From: Betaproteobacteria bacterium
GTDB lineage: Bacteria; Pseudomonadota; Gammaproteobacteria; Burkholderiales; SG8-39
Direction of reading: 5' to 3'
Assembly (NCBI GenBank): GCA_005881575.1
Contig: VBCA01000016.1
Coordinates: 1-48,081, forward strand
DNA length: 48,081 nt
Within the stretch, counting starts at the first letter, position 1. The number at the start of each line of letters is the position of its first letter. Of this stretch, positions 9,315-18,354 are shown piece by piece. A program made the position numbers and the translations under genes. The notes under the pieces are model-generated. The model saw only the letters and a program-made list of their open reading frames with translations, did no database searches and had not been told where the DNA came from.

Positions 9315-9319
9315 GGAGG
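9315..9319 (+). promoter_or_regulatory. Ribosome binding site fixing a TTG start for dksA
   Basis: GGAGG 7 bases before TTG at 9327. The next in-frame ATG (9384) has no comparable site and would remove the conserved N-terminal segment ending KKGEEY. Confidence 0.55.
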
Positions 9320-9326
9320 ATGCGAT

Positions 9327-9746
9327 TTGGATCTGCTCCACAAATCCTTCCCGCCCTACCTGCCTAAAAAGGGTGAGGAGTACATGAACCCCAGGCAGCG
9401 CGCGCATTTCAGGCAGGTCCTCGAGGCGCTGAAGGTGGAGCTGTCGCAGGATATCGATCGAACCGTCCACGCGATGCAGGACGACGCAACCGTGTTTGCT
9501 GATCCGAACGATCGCGCCAGCCAGGAATCCGACATCGCCCTCGAGCTGCGCAACCGCGATCGCGAGCGCAAGCTCATCAAGAAAATCGAAGAAACGATCG
9601 CGCGCATCGACAAGGACGACTACGGCTACTGCGAGAACTGCGGCGTAGAGATCGGCCTCAAGCGGTTGGCGGTGCGGCCTACCGCGACTTTGTGCATCGA
9701 CTGCAAGACGCTAGACGAGCTCAGAGAGAAGCAGGTCGCAAAGTGA
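9327..9746 (+). CDS. dksA: RNA polymerase-binding transcription factor DksA
   Basis: Binds the secondary channel of RNA polymerase and, with ppGpp, controls rRNA and amino-acid promoters. 139 residues from TTG at 9327, slightly shorter than the 151 of E. coli. The coiled-coil tip motif DxxDxA is intact (D59, D62, A64 in ADPNDRAS), the long helices ELRNRDRERKLIKKIEE match closely, and the zinc finger has C102, C105, C123 and C126 (CENC and CIDC). KKGEEYMN at the N-terminus matches the KPGEEYMN region of E. coli DksA, which supports the upstream TTG start. The gene is monocistronic, divergent from the tRNA genes and convergent with pnp. Confidence 0.97.
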   Translation: MDLLHKSFPPYLPKKGEEYMNPRQRAHFRQVLEALKVELSQDIDRTVHAMQDDATVFADPNDRASQESDIALELRNRDRERKLIKKIEETIARIDKDDYGYCENCGVEIGLKRLAVRPTATLCIDCKTLDELREKQVAK

Positions 9747-9776
9747 CCCGCTGAGGGCGAAGCCGTCCAGCGGGTC
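9745..9776. repeat. 9-bp inverted repeat at the dksA stop codon
   Basis: GACCCGCTG (9745-9753) and CAGCGGGTC (9768-9776) are perfectly complementary around a 14-base loop. It abuts a dispersed repeat and has no T-run, so it may be an RNA 3'-end stabiliser or half of a composite repeat rather than a terminator. Confidence 0.5.
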
Positions 9777-9810
9777 ATCCTGAGGAGCGAAGCGACGAAG
9801 GATCTGCTTC
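9775..9810 (+). repeat. REP-like dispersed repeat, copy 1
   Basis: Short palindrome-like element with outer arms ATCCT and AGGAT around GAGCGAAGCGACGA, ending GGATCTGCTTC. The same motif recurs, slightly changed and on the other strand, at 13756-13793. Similar motifs are dispersed between genes in many proteobacterial genomes. Confidence 0.6.
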
Positions 9811-9826
9811 TTAAGCCCGCAATTGA

Positions 9827-9849
9827 AAAGGGCGCCGCTGGCGCCCTTT
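9827..9849. terminator. Bidirectional intrinsic terminator between dksA and pnp
   Basis: Perfect 10-bp stem AAAGGGCGCC/GGCGCCCTTT with a GCT loop, followed by TTTGTCTT on the plus strand and by a T-rich run on the minus strand. It lies between the convergent dksA and pnp genes and should end both transcripts. Confidence 0.8.
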
Positions 9850-9871
9850 GTCTTGCTGCGGACCCGCCGCT

Positions 9872-11983
9872 TTAGGATGACGTTGCGGCAGCCGCCTCCT
9901 TGACTGCTTTCATGCTGAGGCGTACGCGGCCCTTCTCGTCGGCCTCAAGCACCTTGACTTTCACCTGCTGCCCTTCCTTGAGATAGTCGGATACGTTGTT
10001 GACGCGCTCGTTTGCGATCTGCGAAATGTGCAGCAGGCCGTCCTTTCCGGGAAGCAGCTGCACGATGGCTCCGAAGTCGAGCAGCTTCAGCACGGTCCCG
10101 TCGTACACCCGGCCCACCTCGACGTCCGCCGTGATGTCCTCGATCCGCTTCTTCGCCGCCTGGCCGCCCTCGGCGGAGACGCAGGCAATCGAGACGGTCC
10201 CGTCGTCGGAGATCTCGATCGTGGTCCCGGTCTCCTCCTGCAGCCCGCGTATGACCACACCGCCCTTGCCGATGACGTCGCGGATCTTCTCGGGATTGAT
10301 CTTGATCTTGATGATGCGCGGTGCGTAGCTCGAGATTTCGGCCCGCGATCCCTCCAGCGCCTCCTTCATGATGCCGAGGATGTGCATCCGGCCCTCGCGC
10401 GCCTGTGCGAGCGCCACCTGCATGATCTCCTTGGTGATGCCTTCGATCTTTATGTCCATCTGCAGCGCGGTGATGCCGTTCTCGGTGCCCGCGACCTTGA
10501 AGTCCATGTCGCCGAGGTGATCCTCGTCGCCCAGGATATCGGTGAGGACCGAGAAGCGCTTTCCTTCCTTGATGAGCCCCATCGCGATGCCCGCGACGTG
10601 GGCCTTCATCGGAACGCCGGCGTCCATGAGGGCGAGGCTGCCGCCGCAGACCGAGGCCATGGAGGAGGATCCGTTGGATTCGGTGATCTCCGAGACCACG
10701 CGCATGGAGTACGCGAATTCCTCGGGCGTGGGGAGCATGGCGGCGAGAGCGCGCTTCGCGAGCCGTCCGTGTCCGATCTCGCGGCGCTTGGGCGAACCCA
10801 TGCGCCCGGTCTCGCCGGTGGCGTAAGGGGGCATGTTGTAATGGAGCATGAAGCGCTCCTTGTACTCGCCCATCAGCGCGTCGATGATCTGCTCGTCGCG
10901 GCCGGTGCCCAGCGTGGCTACGACCAGCGCCTGGGTCTCGCCGCGGGTGAAGAGCGCCGAGCCGTGCGTGCGGGGCAGAACGCCCACGCGCACGTTGATC
11001 GGGCGCACCGTGCGCGTATCGCGGCCGTCGATGCGCGCCTCTCCGTCGAGAATCTGCTTGCGGACGATCTTCGATTCGAGCGCGAAGCAAATATCCTTGA
11101 CGGCGTTCGCTTCGGGTCCGCCTTCGGCGCCGACCCCAACGGCCTCGAACACGCGCTTCCATATCGCGTCGATCGCCTCGGAGCGGGCCTGCTTTTGCTT
11201 GAGCTTGAACGCCGCGCGCAGGTCGCTCTCCGAAAGCTCGCGTATGCGCTCGGCGAGCGCTTCGTCCTTCGCGGCGGGTTTCCAATCCCAGGCCGCCTTC
11301 GCCGCCTCGTCCGCCAAGTCGTTGATCGCCTTGATCGCGGCCTGCATCTGCTGGTGCCCGAACACGACCGACCCCAGCATCACGTCCTCGGGCAGCTCGC
11401 TCGCCTCGGATTCCACCATCAGGACCGCGTGCTCGGTGCCCGCGACCACGAGGTTGAGCCGGCTCTCCTTGAGCTGCGTCGCGGTAGGGTTGAGCACGTA
11501 TTCGCCGCTGACGTAGCCGACGCGCGCCGCTCCGATCGGTCCCTTGAACGGGATGCCGGAAAGGGTCAGCGCCGCCGAGACCCCGATCAGTGCCGGGATG
11601 TCCGGATCGACTTCGGGATTGCACGACAACACCTGCGCGACGACCTGCACTTCGTTGTAGAACCCGTCCGGAAACAACGGGCGGATGGGCCGGTCGATCA
11701 GCCGGGAAGTCAGTGTCTCCTTTTCAGAAGGCCTGCCTTCCCGCTTGAAAAAACCGCCCGGAATCTTACCTGCGGCGTAGGTCTTCTCGACGTAGTCACA
11801 AGTGAGCGGCAGAAAGTCCTGGCCTGTTTTGGCCTGCCTCGCTCCAACCACGGTGCACAGCACGACGCTGTCGTCCATGTTCACCACGACCGCTCCGTGC
11901 GCCTGGCGCGCCATTTCGCCGGTTTCCAGCGTCACTGGGTGCGCGCCGTAGGTGAATGTCTTTTTGATGGTAGTCAGCTGCAT
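9872..11983 (-). CDS. pnp: Polynucleotide phosphorylase
   Basis: 3'-5' phosphorolytic exoribonuclease of the RNA degradosome, also able to add tails; works as a trimer. 703 residues, the usual length. Two RNase PH domains (about 13-145 and 325-460) flank an alpha-helical linker; then KH (about 555-610, with [11 protein letters not shown]) and S1 (about 620-690, [17 protein letters not shown]). ATG at 11983. Last gene of the rimP-nusA-infB-rbfA-truB-rpsO-pnp block, separated from rpsO by a terminator-like hairpin; in E. coli pnp has its own promoter in that position and autoregulates through RNase III processing, which I cannot see directly here. Confidence 0.98.
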   Translation of the reverse strand: MQLTTIKKTFTYGAHPVTLETGEMARQAHGAVVVNMDDSVVLCTVVGARQAKTGQDFLPLTCDYVEKTYAAGKIPGGFFKREGRPSEKETLTSRLIDRPIRPLFPDGFYNEVQVVAQVLSCNPEVDPDIPALIGVSAALTLSGIPFKGPIGAARVGYVSGEYVLNPTATQLKESRLNLVVAGTEHAVLMVESEASELPEDVMLGSVVFGHQQMQAAIKAINDLADEAAKAAWDWKPAAKDEALAERIRELSESDLRAAFKLKQKQARSEAIDAIWKRVFEAVGVGAEGGPEANAVKDICFALESKIVRKQILDGEARIDGRDTRTVRPINVRVGVLPRTHGSALFTRGETQALVVATLGTGRDEQIIDALMGEYKERFMLHYNMPPYATGETGRMGSPKRREIGHGRLAKRALAAMLPTPEEFAYSMRVVSEITESNGSSSMASVCGGSLALMDAGVPMKAHVAGIAMGLIKEGKRFSVLTDILGDEDHLGDMDFKVAGTENGITALQMDIKIEGITKEIMQVALAQAREGRMHILGIMKEALEGSRAEISSYAPRIIKIKINPEKIRDVIGKGGVVIRGLQEETGTTIEISDDGTVSIACVSAEGGQAAKKRIEDITADVEVGRVYDGTVLKLLDFGAIVQLLPGKDGLLHISQIANERVNNVSDYLKEGQQVKVKVLEADEKGRVRLSMKAVKEAAAATSS

Positions 11984-12069
11984 GATTTTCTCGATCGGTT
12001 AAGCCGGGCGCACTGCCCGGTCATTTTGATGTGCCGGCTGCGACGCAGAGGCGCCGGGCCGTTTCTGGA

Positions 12070-12101
12070 AATCAAAACGCCCATCGGAATCCCATGGGCG
12101 T
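12070..12101 (-). terminator. Intrinsic terminator after rpsO
   Basis: On the minus strand, ACGCCCAT (12094-12101) pairs with ATGGGCGT (12077-12084) around a 9-base loop and is followed by TTTTGATTT. It begins a few bases after the rpsO stop. Readthrough into pnp is likely partial, as in other rpsO-pnp pairs. Confidence 0.7.
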
Positions 12102-12108
12102 CGGGGAT

Positions 12109-12378
12109 TTACTTGCGGAGGCCAAGTTGCTCGATCAGCTCGTGATATTTCCCGTTGTTCTTTCGCTTGAGGTAATCGAGTATCTTGCGACGCTGGCTCA
12201 CCATCTTAAGCAATCCGCGCCGCGAATGGTGATCCTTGACGTGCGTCTTGAAGTGGTCGGTCAGCCCGTTTATCCGGGCCGTAAGCAAGGCGATCTGCAC
12301 TTCCGGGGATCCCGTATCGCCCGCTGCGCGCTGGTGCTGCCGGACGATTTGCGCTTTTTCCGTAACGCTGACCCGCAT
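12109..12378 (-). CDS. rpsO: 30S ribosomal protein S15
   Basis: Primary 16S rRNA-binding protein of the central domain of the small subunit. 89 residues, the normal length, with the conserved [14 protein letters not shown] and [11 protein letters not shown] segments and the [12 protein letters not shown] end. ATG at 12378. Lies between truB and pnp as in most proteobacteria and ends at a terminator hairpin. Confidence 0.99.
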   Translation of the reverse strand: MRVSVTEKAQIVRQHQRAAGDTGSPEVQIALLTARINGLTDHFKTHVKDHHSRRGLLKMVSQRRKILDYLKRKNNGKYHELIEQLGLRK

Positions 12379-12468
12379 GCTCTAGCTCTATTATCTATTC
12401 GCGAAAGGCCGGCATTTTACCTTGAAATCAGCGCCTTCTACAAGCAGTTTAGGCTCGCAATACGGGTT

Positions 12469-13359
12469 TCAGGACAGCGCGAGCAGCCGTTTCGGCTGCA
12501 AGGTGCCGCTTGCGTCCACTTGCCCGATGCCCAGGAACTTCGCGTCCTCGCCGAAAACGGCGACGCTGCCGCTTGCAGAGTCGACCGACATCGTCCGCCC
12601 TTGCCGGAAACTAGCCGCAAGGGGGGGCTGGAGCGTCAGGCGCGGCCAGGATTGGAGCAAGGCTTCCAGAGGCAGGAGCCGCTCGCGTCGCTCCGCAGGC
12701 GAAATCGCCTCGAGTGCTTCCAGCGTCGTCGCCTGCGGCAACGCGAACGGGCCCACCGAGGCGCGCTGCAGCGCCGCGAGATGCGCGCCGCAGCCCAGCT
12801 CCGCGCCGATATCCTCGGCAAGCGCCCGAATGTAGGTGCCCTTGCTGCATTCGACGAAGAAGCCGACCGTATTGCCTTCGAACCTCTCCAGCTCGAGCCG
12901 GCGGATCGCGACGCGCCGGGCGGCGCGCGGAACGTGCTCGCCGCGGCGGGCGTAAGCGTACAAGGGCCTGCCCCGATGCTTGATCGCAGAATATCGAGGC
13001 GGCAGCTGCTCGATCTCGCCTCGATAGTGCTCCAATGCGGCGAGCAGCTCGCTTCGGGTCACCTTGACTTCGGTGTGCGAGACCACCGCACCCTCGGCAT
13101 CGCCGGTCTCGGTGCGCTCGCCGAGCTTCAACTGCGCGCGATAGCTCTTGTCCGCACCGAGTATCCCGCCAGAAAACTTGGTCGCTTCGCCCAGCGCAAT
13201 GACGAGCAAGCCGCTTGCGAGAGGGTCGAGCGTTCCCGTATGGCCCGCACGCGCGGCCCCGAGCAGGCGCTTCGCTCTTTGCAATACTGCATTCGAGCTC
13301 GGTCCTGCCGGCTTGTCGATGAGCAGCACCCCGTTGACTGGCGCGTGCGTATTTCCCAC
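12469..13359 (-). CDS. truB: tRNA pseudouridine(55) synthase TruB
   Basis: Makes pseudouridine 55 in the T-loop of tRNAs. 296 residues. The catalytic aspartate is D45 in GHTGTLDPLASG; the KPxG motif (KPAG at 16-19) and YSAIKHRGRPLYAYAR are typical of the family. Start is GTG at 13359; rbfA ends 6 bases upstream, so the two are probably translationally coupled. Part of the nusA-infB operon. Confidence 0.98.
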   Translation of the reverse strand: MGNTHAPVNGVLLIDKPAGPSSNAVLQRAKRLLGAARAGHTGTLDPLASGLLVIALGEATKFSGGILGADKSYRAQLKLGERTETGDAEGAVVSHTEVKVTRSELLAALEHYRGEIEQLPPRYSAIKHRGRPLYAYARRGEHVPRAARRVAIRRLELERFEGNTVGFFVECSKGTYIRALAEDIGAELGCGAHLAALQRASVGPFALPQATTLEALEAISPAERRERLLPLEALLQSWPRLTLQPPLAASFRQGRTMSVDSASGSVAVFGEDAKFLGIGQVDASGTLQPKRLLALS

Positions 13360-13365
13360 GGAAGC

Positions 13366-13725
13366 TCAATCCCCTTTCTTTCCGGTGACTGCCGCATCGA
13401 TCAGCTGCGAGAGACGCACGCCTCGCTCGACCGAAGCGTCGTGCATGAAGCGTATTTCGGGGGTGATGCGGAGTCTCAGGCGCCTCCCGAGCTGAACCCG
13501 CAGGAATCCCGCCGCGCGATCGAGACCCGCCTCGATCGTCGTCAAGGATTCCGCATCGGCCAAAGTGGTGAAGAAAACCTTCGCATAGGCGAGGTCCGGG
13601 GAAACCTCGACGCCGGTGAGCGTAATCATGCCGACGCGCGGATCCTTGAGTTCGGCGCGCAACAATTCCGACAGCTCGCGCTGGATCTGATCGGCGACGC
13701 GGCGTAGGCGTTGCGGGTTGGCCAT
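13366..13725 (-). CDS. rbfA: 30S ribosome-binding factor A
   Basis: Cold-shock-associated factor for late maturation of 16S rRNA on the 30S subunit. 119 residues with a single KH-like fold; RLRRVADQIQRELSELL at the N-terminus, DPRVGMITLTGVEVSPDL and LRLRITPEIRFMHD are the conserved blocks. ATG at 13725. Sits between infB and truB; the 77-base gap to infB contains a REP-like repeat and a hairpin, unusual for this operon. Confidence 0.98.
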   Translation of the reverse strand: MANPQRLRRVADQIQRELSELLRAELKDPRVGMITLTGVEVSPDLAYAKVFFTTLADAESLTTIEAGLDRAAGFLRVQLGRRLRLRITPEIRFMHDASVERGVRLSQLIDAAVTGKKGD

Positions 13726-13755
13726 GGGGTCGGAGCCTAGCGATCGGCATCCTAC

Positions 13756-13793
13756 AGCAGATCCTTCGTCGCGCTAAGCTCTCCTGGAGGATG
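13756..13793 (-). repeat. REP-like dispersed repeat, copy 2, inside the infB-rbfA gap
   Basis: Minus-strand sequence has the arms ATCCT and AGGAT and the same CGACGAAGGATCTGCT end as the copy at 9775-9810, with a small expansion in the centre. It falls between infB and rbfA within an essential operon. Confidence 0.55.
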
Positions 13794-13818
13794 GCGCGGA
13801 CGTCAGAGCGTCCGCGCC
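13793..13818. repeat. Perfect 10-bp hairpin spanning the infB stop codon
   Basis: GGCGCGGACG (13793-13802) and CGTCCGCGCC (13809-13818) pair around TCAGAG, which holds the infB stop. No T-run follows on either strand, so it is probably not a terminator; it could slow ribosomes or protect the mRNA 3' to infB. Confidence 0.5.
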
Positions 13819-16307
13819 ACTTCCTGGACTTCGTAGATCTCGAATTGATCGCCGACCTTCAGGTCGTTGAAGTTTTTCACGGACATGCCGCATTCGAAAC
13901 CGGCTTTCACTTCGCGCACGTCGTCCTTGAAGCGCTTGAGCGAATCGATCTCCCCCGTATGAACGACCACGTTGTCGCGCAGCACGCGCACCGACGCGTT
14001 GCGCCGCACCAGGCCTTCGAGCACCATGCATCCGGCGACGGCCCCGACCTTGGAGATCTTGAATACCTGGCGCACGTCGACGAGGCCGAGTATGGCCTCT
14101 TTCTTCTCGGGCGCGAGCATACCCGAGAGCGCCGCCTTCACTTCGTCGACAGCGTCATAGATGATGTTGTAGTAGCGTACGTCCACACCCGAGGCTTCGG
14201 CCGCCTTGCGCGCAGCCGTATCGGCGCGGGTATTGAAGCCGATGATGACGGCCTTGGAAGCGAGCGCCAGATTCACGTCGGACTCGGTGATCGCGCCCAC
14301 CGCGCTGTGCACCACGTTGACCTTGACCTCGTCGGTCGAAAGGCGGCTGAGCGCATGAACGAGCGCCTCCTGCGAGCCCTGTACGTCTGCTTTGATGAGA
14401 AGCGCGAGCACCCTCGCCTCGCCTTCGCCCATGTGCTCGAACAGGTTTTCCAGCTTGGCGGCCTGTTTCTTCGCGAGCTTCACGTCGCGGAACTTGCCTT
14501 GACGGAACAGCGCGATCTCGCGCGCCTTGCGCTCGTCGCCGAGCGCCATGACGTCCTCGCCGGCCGCGGGCACGTCCGACAGGCCCTGGATCTCGACCGG
14601 AATCGATGGACCGGCCTCGTGGACCGCGCTTCCGCTCTCATCGAGCATGGCTCGAACCCGGCCGAAGCTGCTCCCGGCGAGCACGATGTCGCCGCGCCGG
14701 AGCGTTCCGGATTGAACCAGCACCGTGGCCACCGGTCCTCGGCCCTTGTCCAACCGGGCCTCGATCACCAGGCCCTTGGCGAGCGTGTCCACCGGAGCCT
14801 TCAGTTCCAGCACTTCGGCCTGCAGCAACACTTGTTCCAGCAGCGTATCGATTCCGGCGCCGGTTTTCGCCGACACCGGGACGAACGGCGAATCCCCGCC
14901 GTATTCCTCGGGCACGACGGCCTGCGCCACCAACTCCTGCTTGACCTTTTCCTGGTTTGCCTCGTGCTTGTCGATCTTGTTGATCGCTACGACGATGGGG
15001 ACCTCGGCTGCCTTGGCGTGATGGATCGCCTCGATCGTCTGCGGCATCACGCCGTCGTCCGCAGCAACCACCAGCACGACGATGTCGGTCACTTTTGCGC
15101 CGCGCGCGCGCATCGCCGTGAAGGCCTCGTGCCCCGGCGTATCGAGGAACGTGACCATGCCGCGCGGCGTCTCGACGTGGTAGGCACCGATGTGCTGGGT
15201 GATGCCGCCCGCTTCGCCCGAGGCGACCTTCGTGCGGCGGATGTAATCGAGCAGCGATGTTTTTCCGTGATCCACGTGCCCCATGACCGTGACCACGGGA
15301 GCGCGCGGCATCAACGCGGCCTCGTGGTGCTCGGGCACGTCGGCGAGGAGGGATTCCGGATCGTCGAGCTTCGCCGCCTTGGCCACGTGGCCCATTTCGG
15401 TCACGACGATCATCGCGGTTTCCTGGTCCAGCACCTGGTTGATCGTCACCATGTTGCCGAGCTTCATCAGCACCTTGATCACTTCGGCAGCCTTGACCGA
15501 CATCTTGTGGGCGAGATCACCGACGCTGATGGTCTCAGGCACCATGACCTCGCGCACCACCGGTTCGGCGGGCGCGCTGAACTGCTGCACGTTCTCGGCT
15601 GCCGGCGCGACCGCGGTCTTGTGCCTGGCCCCCTTGGGCGTATGCCAGCCGGAGGCGCCCTGTACGTCCCCGCGCGTTTTGATCGTGCGGCGTTTGACGC
15701 CTTCGTCCTTCCAGACCTTGATTTCCTTCGCTTTCTTCGCGCCCTTCTTCTCGGCCCCCGGTGCAACCTTCGGTTTGTGCAGCGTCGTGTCGGAGCCGGG
15801 AGCGGAAGCCGGCGCCAGTGTCTTCATCTCGCTCGGCTTACCCTCCGCGAGCTTGCGCTCGCGCTCCTGTTTCTCCGCCAAGTCCGCGGCCTGCCGTGCC
15901 GCCAACTCCTCGTGCCGACGTTGCTCCTCCTCGCGGAGCTCTGCCTCGCGCGAATCAACCGTGGCGCCGGAAGAACCGGGCGCCTCAGCAGGCGCACCCG
16001 GCTCCGCATCGCGCTTGACGAAGATGCGCTTTTTCTTGACCTCGACCTGGATGGTGCGCGCTTTTCCGCTCGCGTCGGACTTCTTGATGATTTCGGAGGT
16101 CTGCTTACGCGTCAGCGTGATCTTGTTCTTGGGTTCCGACGAGCCGTGCGATTTGCGCAGGTATTCCAGGAGCCGGGTCTTGTCCTGCTCTGAAAGAACG
16201 TCTTCGGCCACTTGCTTATGCACGCCTGCTGCCCGCAGCTGCTCGAGCAGCTGCGACGGCGGCACTTTCAGCTCGCCGGCAAATTGGGCAACGCTCGTCT
16301 GGGCCAT
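13803..16307 (-). CDS. infB: Translation initiation factor IF-2
   Basis: GTPase that delivers fMet-tRNA to the 30S subunit and promotes subunit joining. 834 residues. N-terminal IF2-N domain (about 1-55), a charged, low-complexity linker rich in Lys, Glu and Ala (about 60-270), then the G domain with G1 GHVDHGKT, the DTPGHEAF switch and NKIDK, and the domains ending in the tRNA-binding IF2-C. ATG at 16307, 8 bases after nusA. Alternative internal starts, known for E. coli IF-2, cannot be judged here. Confidence 0.98.
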   Translation of the reverse strand: MAQTSVAQFAGELKVPPSQLLEQLRAAGVHKQVAEDVLSEQDKTRLLEYLRKSHGSSEPKNKITLTRKQTSEIIKKSDASGKARTIQVEVKKKRIFVKRDAEPGAPAEAPGSSGATVDSREAELREEEQRRHEELAARQAADLAEKQERERKLAEGKPSEMKTLAPASAPGSDTTLHKPKVAPGAEKKGAKKAKEIKVWKDEGVKRRTIKTRGDVQGASGWHTPKGARHKTAVAPAAENVQQFSAPAEPVVREVMVPETISVGDLAHKMSVKAAEVIKVLMKLGNMVTINQVLDQETAMIVVTEMGHVAKAAKLDDPESLLADVPEHHEAALMPRAPVVTVMGHVDHGKTSLLDYIRRTKVASGEAGGITQHIGAYHVETPRGMVTFLDTPGHEAFTAMRARGAKVTDIVVLVVAADDGVMPQTIEAIHHAKAAEVPIVVAINKIDKHEANQEKVKQELVAQAVVPEEYGGDSPFVPVSAKTGAGIDTLLEQVLLQAEVLELKAPVDTLAKGLVIEARLDKGRGPVATVLVQSGTLRRGDIVLAGSSFGRVRAMLDESGSAVHEAGPSIPVEIQGLSDVPAAGEDVMALGDERKAREIALFRQGKFRDVKLAKKQAAKLENLFEHMGEGEARVLALLIKADVQGSQEALVHALSRLSTDEVKVNVVHSAVGAITESDVNLALASKAVIIGFNTRADTAARKAAEASGVDVRYYNIIYDAVDEVKAALSGMLAPEKKEAILGLVDVRQVFKISKVGAVAGCMVLEGLVRRNASVRVLRDNVVVHTGEIDSLKRFKDDVREVKAGFECGMSVKNFNDLKVGDQFEIYEVQEVARTL

Positions 16308-16315
16308 CGGCCGGC

Positions 16316-17794
16316 TTACTCCTGCGCAAACCAGTGTTCACGAGCCTTCATGATGAGGCTCTTGGCACGTTCGGGGTCGACTCCCGCCATCTCGACCAGG
16401 TCGTCCGTGGCGAGATCGGCGAGGTCGTCGCGAGTCTTCACCCCGGACCGGGCGAGCTTCGTCGCCAGGTCCTTGTCCATCCCCTCCAGGCCGAGCAGCG
16501 CCGGATCGAGGTTTTCCGCCTGCTCCTCGCTCGCGATGGCCTGCACCAGGAGCGCGTCGCGCGCGCGGTTGCGCAGCTCGTTCACGGTGGCCTCGTCGAA
16601 ACCCTCGATCTCCATCATTTCGTTGATCGGTACGTAGGCCACCTCTTCGAGAGTCGAGAAGCCTTCCTGGATGAGGGTGTTGGCGACTTCCTCGTCGACG
16701 TCCAGCCGCTCCATGAAGAGCTTTCTCACCGAGGAGGCTTCTTCCTCATTCTTCTTCTGCGACTCCGCCTCGGTCATGAGATTGATCGTCCAGCCGGTCA
16801 GCTCCGAGGCGAGTCTGACGTTCTGTCCGCTTCGACCGATCGCGATGGCGAGGTTCTCCTCGTCCACCACCACGTCCATGGCATGCTTGTCCTCATCCAC
16901 GAGGATCGATGACACCTCGGCCGGCGCAAGCGCACCGATCACGAACTGCGCGGGGTCCTCAGACCACAGCACGATGTCCACGCGCTCGCCGGCGAGCTCC
17001 TGGGTCACGGCCTGGACGCGCGCGCCGCGCATGCCGACGCAGGTCCCGATCGGGTCGATGCGCTTGTCGCGGGAATGCACGGCGATCTTCGCGCGAATGC
17101 CGGGGTCGCGCGCGGCCGACTTGATCTCGAGCAGTCCTTCCTCGATTTCTGGGACTTCGAGGCGGAACAATTCCATGATGAATTCGGGCGCGGTGCGCGA
17201 GAGCACCAGCTGCGGTCCGCGCACATTGCGGTCGATTCGCATGACGAAGGCGCGCACGCGGTCTCCCACGCGCAGATTCTCCTTGGGGATCATCTGATCG
17301 CGCGGCAGCACCGCCTCGACGCGCCCGACCTCGATGATCGCGTTGCCGCGCTCGACGCGCTTGATCGCGCCGTTGATGAGCTTTTCGCCGCGACCGAGAA
17401 AATCGTTCAGCAGCTGCTCGCGTTCGGCGTCGCGGATCCTCTGGAGGATCACCTGTTTCGCGGTCTGCGCCCCGATGCGGCCGAAATCGATCGGCTCGAG
17501 AGCCTCTTCGATATAGTCCCCGAGCTGAATGTCCGGGTATTGCTTCTGCGCCTCCGAGAATGCGACCTGCTGGGCCGGATTCTCCACCGCTTCATCGGCC
17601 GCCACCAGCCAGCGGCGGAAGGACTCGAAGTCCCCGGTATTGCGGTCGATCGCGACGCGCACGTCCACGTCCTCGTTGAAGCGCTTCTTCGTCGCGGAAG
17701 CGATCGCCATCTCCAGGGCGCCGAACACCACGTCCTTGTGGACGTTCTTCTCCCGGGCGAGCGCGTCCGCCTGCAGCAGCAGCTCGCGGCTCAT
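16316..17794 (-). CDS. nusA: Transcription termination/antitermination factor NusA
   Basis: RNA polymerase-associated factor for pausing, termination and rRNA antitermination. From the ATG at 17794 it has 492 residues: N-terminal RNAP-binding domain (about 1-125), S1 (about 135-200), two KH domains (about 205-345), and two C-terminal acidic helix-hairpin-helix repeats (about 365-490) as in E. coli. I chose [18 protein letters not shown] as the N-terminus because it matches the family and has AAGGA upstream; an earlier in-frame start at 17812 overlaps the rimP stop. NusA is known to autoregulate this operon in E. coli. Confidence 0.97.
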   Translation of the reverse strand: MSRELLLQADALAREKNVHKDVVFGALEMAIASATKKRFNEDVDVRVAIDRNTGDFESFRRWLVAADEAVENPAQQVAFSEAQKQYPDIQLGDYIEEALEPIDFGRIGAQTAKQVILQRIRDAEREQLLNDFLGRGEKLINGAIKRVERGNAIIEVGRVEAVLPRDQMIPKENLRVGDRVRAFVMRIDRNVRGPQLVLSRTAPEFIMELFRLEVPEIEEGLLEIKSAARDPGIRAKIAVHSRDKRIDPIGTCVGMRGARVQAVTQELAGERVDIVLWSEDPAQFVIGALAPAEVSSILVDEDKHAMDVVVDEENLAIAIGRSGQNVRLASELTGWTINLMTEAESQKKNEEEASSVRKLFMERLDVDEEVANTLIQEGFSTLEEVAYVPINEMMEIEGFDEATVNELRNRARDALLVQAIASEEQAENLDPALLGLEGMDKDLATKLARSGVKTRDDLADLATDDLVEMAGVDPERAKSLIMKAREHWFAQE

Positions 17795-17808
17795 ATATCC
17801 TTGGGGCA

Positions 17809-18261
17809 TCACGGCTTGGGCACCAGTCGCGCGCGGTCGAGGTCGGCGAGGTCGAACGCGAGCCGGCCGCTGTCGTAGTCGAATTCGATCCGGTCGCCTT
17901 CCACAGCGCGCACGGTGCCGACGAAATTCCTGCGGCCGTTGACCGGATGGCGCAGGCGCACCTGGGCCTCATGCCCGGCGAAGCGGGCGAAATCCGCCGC
18001 TTTTTTCAGCCTGCGGTCCAGGCCCGGGGAGGAGACTTCCAGCCGGTCGTACTCGATTCCCTCGACTTCGAACACCCGCTGCAGCTGCCGGCTCACGGAC
18101 TCGCAGTCGGCAAGGGTTACCCCTGCCCGCTCGGGCACGAGTTCATGTGTTTTCTCAATAAACACGCGTAACATCCTACCGTTGTTTATATATTCGAAGT
18201 CAGCAAGCCCGTACCCCAGCCCGGCCACGGTGCGCTCAAGCAAAGACTCAAGCGGGCTCAC
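17809..18261 (-). CDS. rimP: Ribosome maturation factor RimP
   Basis: Helps assemble the 30S subunit. 150 residues, GTG start at 18261 with AGGTG close upstream. The N-terminal RimP domain has the LVFIE-like LRVFIEK segment and the conserved [12 protein letters not shown], followed by a C-terminal SH3-like domain (about 85-148). First gene of the nusA operon here; the metY tRNA found upstream in enterobacteria is absent. A strong terminator-like hairpin lies only 24 bases upstream of its start. Confidence 0.97.
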   Translation of the reverse strand: MSPLESLLERTVAGLGYGLADFEYINNGRMLRVFIEKTHELVPERAGVTLADCESVSRQLQRVFEVEGIEYDRLEVSSPGLDRRLKKAADFARFAGHEAQVRLRHPVNGRRNFVGTVRAVEGDRIEFDYDSGRLAFDLADLDRARLVPKP

Positions 18262-18284
18262 GACACCTACAACCCTCGAGCATA

Positions 18285-18310
18285 AATAAAAAATGGGCTC
18301 GAAAGCCCAT
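18285..18310 (-). terminator. Intrinsic terminator (or leader attenuator) between rluB and rimP
   Basis: On the minus strand, ATGGGCT and AGCCCAT pair around TTCG and are followed by TTTTTTATTTA. It ends the rluB transcript, but a promoter-like element lies upstream of it (18326-18354), so it may also act in the leader of the rimP-nusA operon. Confidence 0.8.
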
Positions 18311-18325
18311 CTCTAAAACGTCGAA

Positions 18326-18354
18326 AGTATAGCAAGAAACTTCACCCGGAACAA
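18326..18354 (-). promoter_or_regulatory. Promoter-like element upstream of the rimP-nusA operon
   Basis: Minus strand -35 TTGTTC (18349-18354), 17-base spacer, -10 TATACT (18326-18331). It overlaps the end of rluB. Transcription would start near 18319 and meet the hairpin at 18310-18293 at once. Motif match only. Confidence 0.35.

Noticed and set aside
13793-13818. Hairpin at the infB stop as a transcription terminator
   Set aside because: No T-run, and essential rbfA, truB and rpsO lie downstream in the same operon.
10028-16193. Long plus-strand frames opposite pnp and infB (705 and 800 codons)
   Set aside because: Antisense shadows of strongly conserved genes; composition (His/Arg/Asp-rich) is typical of GC-rich reverse frames.
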